From an uncultured bacterium (GTDB lineage Bacteria; Verrucomicrobiota; Kiritimatiellia; RFP12; UBA1067), in NCBI GenBank assembly GCA_902779075.1, contig CACZAK010000059.1, positions 1 through 21,418 of the forward strand: DNA of 21,418 nt, written 5' to 3'. Positions 15,419-21,418 of the stretch are shown here, piece after piece. How positions within the stretch are numbered: position 1 is the first letter of the stretch; every line of letters begins with the position of its first letter. The translations under genes were made by a program, and so were the position numbers. The notes under the pieces were generated by a model. The model did not search any database. It saw nothing but the letters and a program-made list of their open reading frames with translations, and was not told where the DNA came from.

Positions 15419-15766
15419 GTGGAAGCGGAAGAGAGACAGCTGATGCTCACGACTGCGTGGCTTTTCGCCCGGCACGGGCAGGGGCCGCGCGCGCGCGTGT
15501 TGTTGGAAGCCGTCGTGGAGGAGGACCCGCGCGACGGCGTGTCCGCCGCCATGCTTGCCGATCTCCTGCTCGCCGAGCACCAGCCCGCCGCCGCGCTCGA
15601 CGTCGTGCGGTCCGCCGAGTTCCCGCCGAACCTGCGCCGCGCCGAGGCTCTTCTCGAGACGCGCGCGCTGCGGATGCTCGGGAAGAATTCCGAGGCAGAT
15701 GCCCGATGGTCGCGGTTCGTGAAGTCCTCCGCCGGATCCAGCCGCGAATGGGTCGTGGGAGGTTAA
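15419..15766 (+). CDS. sctY: SctY (YscY-like) chaperone of SctX
   Basis: This is a 115-residue TPR-type helical protein. Its N-terminus (RQLMLTTAWLFARHGQGPRARVLLEAVVEEDPRDG) aligns well with YscY (RQQEFLLLNGWLQLQCGHAERACILLDALLTLNPEH). Later stretches (LADLLLAEHQPAAALDVV and LETRALRMLGKNSEADARWSRF) also follow the YscY plan. YscY binds YscX in the cytosol and both are needed for Ysc assembly. In Yersinia yscY follows yscX; here it lies between sctI and sctJ, about 4.8 kb from sctX. The start is GTG at 15419; an internal ATG at 15443 is less likely. A second YscG-like chaperone is the main alternative. Confidence 0.6.
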   Translation: MEAEERQLMLTTAWLFARHGQGPRARVLLEAVVEEDPRDGVSAAMLADLLLAEHQPAAALDVVRSAEFPPNLRRAEALLETRALRMLGKNSEADARWSRFVKSSAGSSREWVVGG

Positions 15767-15769
15767 CCT
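15760..15769. repeat. Perfect 10-base palindrome at the sctY stop
   Basis: AGGTTAACCT at 15760-15769 is a perfect palindrome that contains the TAA stop of sctY. It opens the AT-rich 32-base gap before sctJ, in an otherwise GC-rich operon. It could be chance, or a small protein-binding site. Confidence 0.25.
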
Positions 15770-15798
15770 TAAATAGAGTAAACGAAGGGATTAAAGAG

Positions 15799-16395
15799 AT
15801 GAAGACAATTTGGTTGAGGGCGGCGTGCTGTGCCGCGCTGATGCTCCTCGCGGGGTGCGAGGAGGAGACGACGCTCTACTCGCAGCTAGAGGAGCGTCAG
15901 GCGAACGCAATAGTCGCCGAATTGAAGGCGCACGACATTTCCTGCCGCAAGACGCCCGGCGAGGAAGGCACGTGGAACGTGATGATCGGCGAAAGCAAGT
16001 TCGCGACGGCTGTGGAGCTGCTCGAACAGAAGGGACTTCCCCGCCGCCAGTACCAGGGCGTTGCCGAGAGTTTCAAGAAGACGGGAATGGTGTCCTCGCC
16101 CTCCGAGGAGCGCATCCGGTTCATGGACGCGCTCGCGCAGGATCTCTCCCGCACGATTTCGCAGATCGAGGGCGTAGTTGACGCGCGCGTGCACGTGGTG
16201 CTGCCCGAGAACGACCCGTTCGCCAAGCACGCGAAACCGAGTTCCGCCGCCGTCGCAATCCGCCACCGCTACGACGTGGACATGGCCGATTTCGTCCCCC
16301 AGATCAAGAGCCTCGTGAAGAACGCGATCGAGGGCCTTGACTACTCCAAGATTTCCGTAACACTGTTCCGAGATTCACCTCCGAAGAAGAAATGA
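15799..16395 (+). CDS. sctJ: Inner-membrane ring lipoprotein of the T3SS
   Basis: This 198-residue lipoprotein has a signal sequence and lipobox (LLAGC, Cys20). It has two ring-building motifs: the first (about 24-80, LYSQLEERQANAIVAELKAHDI with the ISCRKTP strand) and the second (about 105-190, with SQIEGVVDARVHVVLPENDPF, SSAAVAIRH and IKSLVKNAIEGLDYSKISV). It forms the periplasmic 24-mer ring with SctD. SctJ proteins commonly have about 240 residues and end in a membrane helix and a short cytoplasmic tail. Here the protein stops at DSPPKKK straight after the second ring domain, so the C-terminal helix is missing. The start overlaps nothing and follows AAGG. The stop overlaps the sctK start. 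Confidence 0.93.
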   Translation: MKTIWLRAACCAALMLLAGCEEETTLYSQLEERQANAIVAELKAHDISCRKTPGEEGTWNVMIGESKFATAVELLEQKGLPRRQYQGVAESFKKTGMVSSPSEERIRFMDALAQDLSRTISQIEGVVDARVHVVLPENDPFAKHAKPSSAAVAIRHRYDVDMADFVPQIKSLVKNAIEGLDYSKISVTLFRDSPPKKK

Positions 16396-17030
16396 CGCAG
16401 CCGATTGACATGAAGGACGCACGGGCACTCGTGCGCGACGAACGGCGATGGCCGCTCGTGCGCGAGTTCCTGTTCGGTTTCGCGTCGCTCGCCGACGCCG
16501 CACGCGTGGACGCGGCCTGCGGCGACGGCACGGCTGCGCGCCGCGGCTTGCCGCGCGTGGACGCCTTCGTGTGCGAACGCCTCGGCGTGACGCCCCTCTT
16601 CCATGCCTTTCCCGCCGAAGACGGCAGCAGACTGCTGTTGCTTGCCGCCGAATCCTACCAGAACATCGGGCTTTGGCTTGCAGCCCTCGCGCGTGCGGAC
16701 GAGTTGCGCAACGTCATTTCCGGCGCGCGCGTGCGCGAGCTGAAGGCCGCGTTGCCGGGCGTCTATCCCGACGTGCTGAAGGTCGCCCCCTATTTCCACA
16801 AGTGGAAACTGCCGGCGTCGGACGGCGACGACTTCGCCGTGAACGGACTCCGTTACCTCGCAACGGTGCTGAAGGACCTGCCTGCGGGGTTGCTCGATAG
16901 ACAGCGCCTGCGTTATCCCGTTGAGCGGGAGGGCGGTTTTGCGCCGCTCGACGGCGAGGTGTCGCTGGCGGAGGTTTCCCGGCTCATGCAGATTCAATTT
17001 CCAAAGGAGTATGCGCTATGCTGCTCGTGA
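16392..17030 (+). CDS. sctK: Sorting-platform protein SctK
   Basis: This is a 212-residue soluble protein between sctJ and sctL, the yscK position. The marks are a central segment with LLLLAAESYQNIGLWLAALARADELRNVISGARVRELK and PDVLKVAPYF, typical of the SctK/YscK group, in which a helix pair precedes the conserved YxFLLxxAP-like motif. SctK bridges the cytoplasmic FHA domain of SctD to the SctQ pods. SctK sequences are weakly conserved, so the call rests partly on order. It overlaps sctJ (ATGA) and sctL (by 13 bases). Confidence 0.68.
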   Translation: MTQPIDMKDARALVRDERRWPLVREFLFGFASLADAARVDAACGDGTAARRGLPRVDAFVCERLGVTPLFHAFPAEDGSRLLLLAAESYQNIGLWLAALARADELRNVISGARVRELKAALPGVYPDVLKVAPYFHKWKLPASDGDDFAVNGLRYLATVLKDLPAGLLDRQRLRYPVEREGGFAPLDGEVSLAEVSRLMQIQFPKEYALCCS

Positions 17031-17575
17031 AAAAGGACACATTCTCGCTTGAATCGGCCTCGCGTCTGGTGAAGGCCGCAGACGTCTCCGCCGTCGCGAA
17101 AATCGACGAGGTGATGAAGGCCGCCCATGACGAGGGCTACGACAAGGGCATCCAGGACGGCAAGATGGAGATCACGATGCAGAAGCTCGATCTCCTGGAA
17201 AGTTCCGTCCAGTACATGGAGAGCGTTGAGGACAAGATGTGCGGCATCGTCCTCAAGGCGTTGCGCAAGTGTGTGGACGAGATCGGCGACGAGGAACTCG
17301 TAGTGCAGGTCACGAAGAAGGCGATGCGCGCCATCGTGCGCAACCAGCAGCAGATCACAGTGCGCGTGAGCACCCGGATGGTGCCAGTGGTGAAGGCCAG
17401 GATACAAGACATACTGAAGGACTTTCCCTCGGTCAACTTCATGGAGGTCGTGGAGGACGGCAAGCTCGACGACCGCGCATGCGTGGTGGAGACGGCTGCC
17501 GGCACGGTGGACGCGTCCGTGGACGCGCAGATCGCCGCCATAGAAAAGTCAATCAGGAAGAATTTCGCGAAGTAG
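17018..17575 (+). CDS. sctL: ATPase-regulating stator SctL
   Basis: This is a 185-residue FliH/YscL-family protein. An N-terminal helical part (about 25-75, with the DEGYDKGIQDGKMEIT coil) leads to a C-terminal globular part with RVSTRMVPVVKARIQDIL, VEDGKLDDRACVVETAAGTVDASVDAQIAAIEKSI. The last stretch is the hallmark C-x-x-E-T-x-x-G-x-x-D-A-S-x-x-x-Q-x-x-x-I-E pattern of FliH/SctL. It connects the SctN hexamer to SctQ spokes and limits ATP hydrolysis. A strong ribosome site, AAGGAG (17004-17009), lies inside the end of sctK. The next gene starts three bases after its stop. Confidence 0.9.
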   Translation: MLLVKKDTFSLESASRLVKAADVSAVAKIDEVMKAAHDEGYDKGIQDGKMEITMQKLDLLESSVQYMESVEDKMCGIVLKALRKCVDEIGDEELVVQVTKKAMRAIVRNQQQITVRVSTRMVPVVKARIQDILKDFPSVNFMEVVEDGKLDDRACVVETAAGTVDASVDAQIAAIEKSIRKNFAK

Positions 17576-17578
17576 GAA

Positions 17579-18904
17579 ATGGGATCGTTCGACTATATCA
17601 CGCAGGTCCTGGACCGTGCCGTTGAGGATGCGCAGCCCATCGAGGTGAAGGGCCGCGTGATCCAGGTCGTCGGCACGATCATCAAGGCAGCGGTACCGGG
17701 CGTGAAGGTCGGGGAGGTGTGCATCCTGCGCAACCCGTGGGAGGACTTCGAGGTACTCGCCGAGGTCGTGGGCTTCACTAAGGAGGCCGTGCTGCTCACC
17801 TCGCTCGGGCAGATGATCGGCATCTCCGCCCAGACGGAGGTGATCCCCACGCGGCGCATCCACATGGTGCCGGTGGGCTACTCGCTGCTTGGGCGTGTGC
17901 TGGACGGCCTCGGGCATCCGATCGAGGCGGACGAGAAGGGCCCCATCCGCCCCGATGCCTACTATCCCGTGTTCGCCGACCCGCCGAGTCCGCTCCACCG
18001 CCGGATCATCTCCAAGCCCCTTTCCCTCGGCGTGCGCGCGCTGGACGGCCTGCTGACCTGCGGCGAGGGACAGCGTATGGGCATCTTCGCGGCGGCCGGC
18101 GGTGGTAAGTCCACCCTCATGGCGCAAATCGTCCGCAACACGAGCGCGGATGTGACGGTGCTCGCGCTCATCGGCGAGCGCGGACGCGAGGTGCGTGAGT
18201 TCATCGAGAAGGACCTCGGCCCCGAGGGCATGCGCAAGAGCGTGGTGGTGTGTTCCACGTCCGACCGCAGCGCGATGGAGCGTCTGAAGGCCGCCTACGT
18301 GGCAACGTCGATTGCAGAGTTCTTCCGCGACAAGGGCGAGAAGGTGCTGCTCCTGATGGATTCCGTCACGCGTTTCGGACGCGCCCAGCGCGAGATCGGA
18401 CTTGCTGCCGGCGAGCCGCCCACGCGTCGCGGCTTCCCGCCGAGCGTGTTCTCGGAGCTGCCGAAGCTGATGGAGCGCGCGGGCAACTCGGACAAGGGCT
18501 CGATCACCGCGCTCTACACGGTGCTCGTGGAAGGCGACGACATGACCGAACCGATCGCGGACGAGACGCGCTCCATCCTCGACGGACACATCATCCTCTC
18601 CCGCAAGCTCGCGCAGAAGAACCACTACCCCGCCATCGACGTGCTCCAGAGCGTCTCCCGCTGCCAGAGCGCGATCATCGAGAAGGACCACAAGGCGGCC
18701 GCCGCGAAACTGCGCGAAATCCTCGCGAAATACGCCGAAGTCGAGCTGTTGCTGAAGATCGGCGAGTACCAGAAGGGCGCGGATCCCTCCACGGACGAGG
18801 CGATCGCGAAGATCGACGCGGTGAACGGGTTCCTCCGGCAGGGTCTTCAGGAGAGGCCGTCGTACGAGGAGACGATTTCAAAGTTGAAGCAGGTGGTTTC
18901 GTAA
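17579..18904 (+). CDS. sctN: T3SS ATPase
   Basis: This 441-residue F1-type ATPase forms the hexamer that strips chaperones and unfolds substrates at the export gate. Walker A is AAGGGKST at 172-179, Walker B is LLLMD at 257-261, the ERGREV loop is at 200-205, and the family signature [11 protein letters not shown] is at 351-361. The N-terminal beta-barrel and C-terminal helical domain have normal length. The stop overlaps the sctO start by one base (TAATG). No catalytic residue is missing. Confidence 0.97.
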   Translation: MGSFDYITQVLDRAVEDAQPIEVKGRVIQVVGTIIKAAVPGVKVGEVCILRNPWEDFEVLAEVVGFTKEAVLLTSLGQMIGISAQTEVIPTRRIHMVPVGYSLLGRVLDGLGHPIEADEKGPIRPDAYYPVFADPPSPLHRRIISKPLSLGVRALDGLLTCGEGQRMGIFAAAGGGKSTLMAQIVRNTSADVTVLALIGERGREVREFIEKDLGPEGMRKSVVVCSTSDRSAMERLKAAYVATSIAEFFRDKGEKVLLLMDSVTRFGRAQREIGLAAGEPPTRRGFPPSVFSELPKLMERAGNSDKGSITALYTVLVEGDDMTEPIADETRSILDGHIILSRKLAQKNHYPAIDVLQSVSRCQSAIIEKDHKAAAAKLREILAKYAEVELLLKIGEYQKGADPSTDEAIAKIDAVNGFLRQGLQERPSYEETISKLKQVVS

Positions 18905-19398
18905 TGGCATACGCACTCGAGAGCATGCTGCGCATCCGCGTGATGCGCGAAGACCGGGCGGGGAAAGACCTCGTCTCGGCCCGGCATGCCCGCGAGGTGG
19001 CACAGGTGGAACTCGATTCGCGGAAGCGGAAGCTGGACGCCTACGCGCAGACGAAGGAAGAGCGTCGCGACCGGGTGTTCGACACGATTCTGGGACGTCC
19101 CGTGCCGCGGGACGAAATCGACCGCGTGCGGACGGCCATTTCGCAGATCGACGAGGAGGGCGTGCTGCTCACGGATGGAGTCACCCGCGCCAAAGCGGAC
19201 CTTGAAACGCGGGAGCAGGAAGCGGAGAAGGCGCACGGACGTTTCGTCGCGGCCGTGAAGGAACGGGCAAAGGTGTCGCAGCACCGTGAAATATGGGCGG
19301 AGGAGGAACGCCGGATGCAGGAAATGCGCGCCGACGCCGAGATGGAAGAGTTTACAGGAAGGAAGATGACCGATGATGATTCCGACGATTTCGATTGA
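18904..19398 (+). CDS. sctO: T3SS stalk protein SctO (YscO/FliJ family)
   Basis: This is a 164-residue protein that is almost one long charged coiled coil (about 5-145), as expected of the FliJ-like stalk that sits in the SctN hexamer and touches SctV. It starts [19 protein letters not shown], typical of SctO, and ends with an acidic tail (DDDSDDFD). The family has little sequence conservation, but the size, coil and position between sctN and sctP fit. The end overlaps the sctP start by 26 bases. Confidence 0.75.
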   Translation: MAYALESMLRIRVMREDRAGKDLVSARHAREVAQVELDSRKRKLDAYAQTKEERRDRVFDTILGRPVPRDEIDRVRTAISQIDEEGVLLTDGVTRAKADLETREQEAEKAHGRFVAAVKERAKVSQHREIWAEEERRMQEMRADAEMEEFTGRKMTDDDSDDFD

Positions 19399-21418
19399 CG
19401 GGCTTTCGAGTTCCGTCGTTCGGGACGGACCGGGAATTACCCAGACACAGGCCATGTGCCTTGGCATGCTCGTGGGCCAGAACAAGGAGTGCGGCGAGGC
19501 TTTCGAAGCTGCCGTGGAGAAGTTCCAGCAGGCGATGGCCGAAGGACTTTCCGGAGAATCCGGATATTCCGGAGATGCCGGAATTTCCGGATATTCCGGA
19601 GAATCCGGAATTTCCGGTGACGAGACTTCAGAATATGTGGCTTCAGTAGTTCCGCATGTGGTGGTTGAGGTGCCGGTGAAGGCCAGGACAACCGAGACAA
19701 CCAGGACAACCGAGACAACCAGGACGGTAGCACCTCTCCCGCTGGAAGGCGTTGCGGAGAGACCGGTGGTGGTCGAGAAGGTCGTGACGCCTATGACGCT
19801 TGAGGGGCCTACGGTGGTCGCGACAAGCGCGGCCACGCAGCAGGTCGCGACAAGCGCGACCCTCCCGCTGGATGGCGTGGTTGAGAAGTCGGAGGTGATA
19901 GAGAAGGTTGTGACGCCGGTGATGGTTGAGGCTCCCGTGGCGGTTGAGAAGGTTGTGACGCCCGTGGTGGCTGAGGCACCTGTGGCGGTCGAGCGGGTTG
20001 TGACGCCCGTGGTGGCTGAGGCACCTGTGGCGGTCGAGCGGGTTGTGACGCCTGTGGTGGCTGAGGCGCCGATGGCGGTCGAGCGGGTCGAGAAGCCTGT
20101 TGTGGCTGCGGTGCCTGTGGCGGTCGAGCGGGTCGAGAGGCCTGTGGTGGCTGAGGCGCCGGTGGTGGTCGAGCGGGTTGTGACGCCCGTGGTGGTTGAG
20201 GCACCGGTAGCGGTCGAGCGGGGTGTGACGCCCGTGGTGGCTGAGGTGCCGGTGGCGGCTACCGATGAAGAGCAAGTAGTGCCGAATGCCGAGCTCGGAA
20301 ATCTCGGAAATTCCGGTGCCAAGGCTCCTGATTATGCGGCTTCAGCAGTTCCGCCTGTGGCGGGCGAGGTAGCTGCGAAGGCCGGGACAACCGGGACAAC
20401 CAGGACAACCGAGACGACTGCGGCAAGCGCGACCATTCCGCTGGAGGGCGTTGCGGAGAGACCGGTGGTGGTCGAGAAGGTCGAGAGGCCTGTGGTGGCT
20501 GAGGTGCCGGTGGCGGTCGAGGGGGGTGTGACGCCCGTGGTGGCTAAGGCACCGGTAGCGGTCGAGCGGGGTGTGACGCCCGTGGTGGCTGAGGTGCCTG
20601 CGGCGGTCAAGCGGGTTGTGACGCCCGTGGTGGCTGAGGCACCAGTGGCGGTTGAGAGGGTCGAGCGGGTTGTGACGCCTGCGGTAGCTGAGGTGCCTGT
20701 GGCGGTCGAGAGGGTTGTAACGCCTGTTGTGGCTGAGGCACCTGTGGCGGTCGAGCGGGTCGAGCGGGTTGTGACGCCTGTGGTGGCTGAGGCACCGGTG
20801 GCGGTTGAGAGGGTCGAGCGGGTTGTGACGCCTGCGGTAGCTGAGGTGCCTGTGGCGGTCGAGCGGGTTGTGACGCCTGTGGTGGCTGAGGCGCCGGTGG
20901 CGGTCGAGCGGGTCGAGCGGGTTGTGACGCCCGTGGTGGCTGAGGCACCTGTGGTGGTCGAGCGGGTCGAGAGGCCTGTGGTGACTGAGGTACCGGTGGC
21001 GGTCGAGCGGGTCGAGAGGCCTGTGGTGGCTGAGGCACCGGTGGTGGTCGAGCGGGTTGTGACGCCTGTGGTGACTGAGGTGCCTGTGGCGGTCACCGAT
21101 GAAGAGCAAGTAGTGCCGAATGCAGAGCTCGGAAATCTCGGAAATTCCGGTGCCAAGGCTCCTGATTATGCGGCTTCTGAGATGCCGCCTGTGGCGGGCG
21201 AGATGGCTGCGAAGGCCGGGACAACCGGGACGAACGGGACAACCAGGACAACCGAGACAACCGAGACAACTGCGGCAAGCACAACCCTCCCCCTGGAGGG
21301 CTTGGTGGAGAGGCCGGTGGTGGCCGAGAAGGTCGAGAGGCCTGTGGTGGCAGAGGCACCTGTGGTGGTCGAGGGGGTTGTGACGCCCGTGGTGGCTGAG
21401 GCACCGGTGGCGGTTGAG
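19373..21418 (+). CDS. sctP: Giant repeat-rich SctP needle-length ruler, 3' end outside window
   Basis: The frame is open from ATG 19373 (ribosome site AGGAAGG at 19356-19362) to the last base, 682 codons without a stop. It sits where yscP lies, straight after sctO. Residues 1-58 (MMIPTISIDGLSSSVVRDG onward, ending in a helix EAFEAAVEKFQQAMAEG) look like a secreted N-terminus. Next come Ser-Gly-x triplets (60-82), an RTTETT block, and then about 23 units of a Val/Pro/Glu repeat whose common form is VVTPVVAEAPVAVER. YscP is about 515 residues in all, and ruler length sets needle length. The C-terminal T3S4 substrate-switch domain that would prove the call is not in the window. If it is absent downstream, this could be another secreted repeat protein. 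Confidence 0.7.
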   Translation, partial: MMIPTISIDGLSSSVVRDGPGITQTQAMCLGMLVGQNKECGEAFEAAVEKFQQAMAEGLSGESGYSGDAGISGYSGESGISGDETSEYVASVVPHVVVEVPVKARTTETTRTTETTRTVAPLPLEGVAERPVVVEKVVTPMTLEGPTVVATSAATQQVATSATLPLDGVVEKSEVIEKVVTPVMVEAPVAVEKVVTPVVAEAPVAVERVVTPVVAEAPVAVERVVTPVVAEAPMAVERVEKPVVAAVPVAVERVERPVVAEAPVVVERVVTPVVVEAPVAVERGVTPVVAEVPVAATDEEQVVPNAELGNLGNSGAKAPDYAASAVPPVAGEVAAKAGTTGTTRTTETTAASATIPLEGVAERPVVVEKVERPVVAEVPVAVEGGVTPVVAKAPVAVERGVTPVVAEVPAAVKRVVTPVVAEAPVAVERVERVVTPAVAEVPVAVERVVTPVVAEAPVAVERVERVVTPVVAEAPVAVERVERVVTPAVAEVPVAVERVVTPVVAEAPVAVERVERVVTPVVAEAPVVVERVERPVVTEVPVAVERVERPVVAEAPVVVERVVTPVVTEVPVAVTDEEQVVPNAELGNLGNSGAKAPDYAASEMPPVAGEMAAKAGTTGTNGTTRTTETTETTAASTTLPLEGLVERPVVAEKVERPVVAEAPVVVEGVVTPVVAEAPVAVE
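19550..19618. repeat. TCCGGA-based 9-base repeat encoding Ser-Gly-x triplets
   Basis: Seven or more consecutive 9-base units of the type TCCGGANNN encode S-G-E, S-G-Y, S-G-D, A-G-I, S-G-Y, S-G-E, S-G-I. TCCGGA is itself a palindrome, so the DNA is repeated on both strands and can form alternative hairpins. Shorter relatives recur at about 20292-20318 and 21126-21152 (CTCGGAAAT, then CTCGGAAATTCCGG). Confidence 0.8.
19685..19729. repeat. RTTETT-coding ACAACC repeat, first copy
   Basis: Nine-base units built on ACAACC preceded by AGG or GAG encode R-T-T-E-T-T. Related blocks with GGG ACA ACC occur at 20384-20419 and about 21218-21270, once in each higher-order repeat of sctP. Confidence 0.75.
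19777..21418. repeat. 45/54-base Val-Pro-Glu repeat array in sctP
   Basis: About 23 imperfect units of 45 bases (15 residues, VVTPVVAEAPVAVER type) or 54 bases (18 residues, with an added VER) run to the window end, interrupted by the higher-order junctions at 20261 and 21095. Substitutions are mostly conservative (A/V, T/R, K/R). The repeats have no stop codon in several frames, which creates long false open frames on the other strand. Confidence 0.85.
20261..21418. repeat. 834-bp higher-order repeat in sctP
   Basis: The segment starting ACCGATGAAGAGCAAGTAGT at 20261 recurs at 21095, 834 bases (exactly 278 codons) later. After it both copies carry the same order: DEEQVVPNAELGNLGNSGAKAP, DYAAS, a Gly-Thr-Thr block, an (I/L)PLEG linker, then the 15-residue array. 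A more diverged first unit begins near 19619. The third unit is cut by the window end. Confidence 0.85.

Noticed and set aside
15396..15443. Short open frame starting at the ATG that overlaps the sctI stop
   Set aside because: Only about 15 codons, and out of frame with the well-supported sctY gene.
18847..20322. Long minus-strand open frame (491 codons) and its neighbours at 19643-20275 and 19809-20204
   Set aside because: They are the mirror of the sctP repeat array. Products are Thr/Ser/Gly- or His/Arg-rich low complexity, and the plus-strand frame fits the operon with a ribosome site.
20332..21156. Minus-strand open frames of 255-274 codons over the second sctP repeat
   Set aside because: Same repeat artefact; no start signal, no family resemblance.
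19777..21418. CRISPR-like or satellite array
   Set aside because: Repeats are contiguous, imperfect, a multiple of three in length and conserved as protein; there are no unique spacers.
1..21418. tRNA, rRNA, insertion sequence or phage genes
   Set aside because: No cloverleaf, rRNA stretch, transposase or integrase motif was seen on either strand.

Overview
The window comes from a GC-rich bacterial chromosome. It joins a short housekeeping block (guaA, an epmA-type lysyltransferase gene, a phosphomannomutase gene) to the first part of a large type III secretion (T3SS) operon. Everything supported lies on the + strand. Lineage is an inference: an Ysc-like T3SS set in housekeeping genes, and short GC-rich repeats found both between and inside genes, fit a PVC-superphylum bacterium (Kiritimatiellota or Lentisphaerota type). 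No 16S rRNA or other marker is present to prove it.

Bases 1-241 hold a small tandem GC-rich repeat and a strong extended -10 promoter only eight bases from the guaA start codon, which suggests a leaderless guaA message. guaA, epmA and the phosphomannomutase gene follow with little spacing. Two of these genes carry repeat-like DNA inside the reading frame.

An 87-base gap (4036-4122) carries a weak hairpin and a plausible sigma-70-type promoter. The T3SS operon starts there and runs off the window. Its order is: four paralogous secreted-filament-like genes, a class I chaperone, sctC (secretin), sctW (gatekeeper), a SycN-like chaperone, sctX, sctV (export gate), sctD, a YscE-like co-chaperone, sctF (needle), a YscG-like co-chaperone, sctI (inner rod), sctY, sctJ, sctK, sctL, sctN (ATPase), sctO, and sctP (needle-length ruler, open at the window end). 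sctQ, R, S, T and U and hydrophobic translocators are not in view and may lie downstream. The D-E-F-G-I-J-K-L-N-O-P order is that of the Yersinia Ysc family, but sctY has moved away from sctX.

The two most interesting features are as follows. (1) Four tandem divergent paralogs at 4123-6454 share strict motifs (Y-x-[VIL]-[DE]-G near the N-terminus and LQS-x4-RD near the C-terminus) and an EspA/SseB-like helix-loop-helix layout. They may be a multi-subunit extracellular filament or tip. (2) The sctP frame is at least 682 codons of nested repeats: a Val/Pro/Glu 15-residue repeat inside an 834-bp higher-order repeat. It looks like a greatly expanded and probably length-variable needle ruler.
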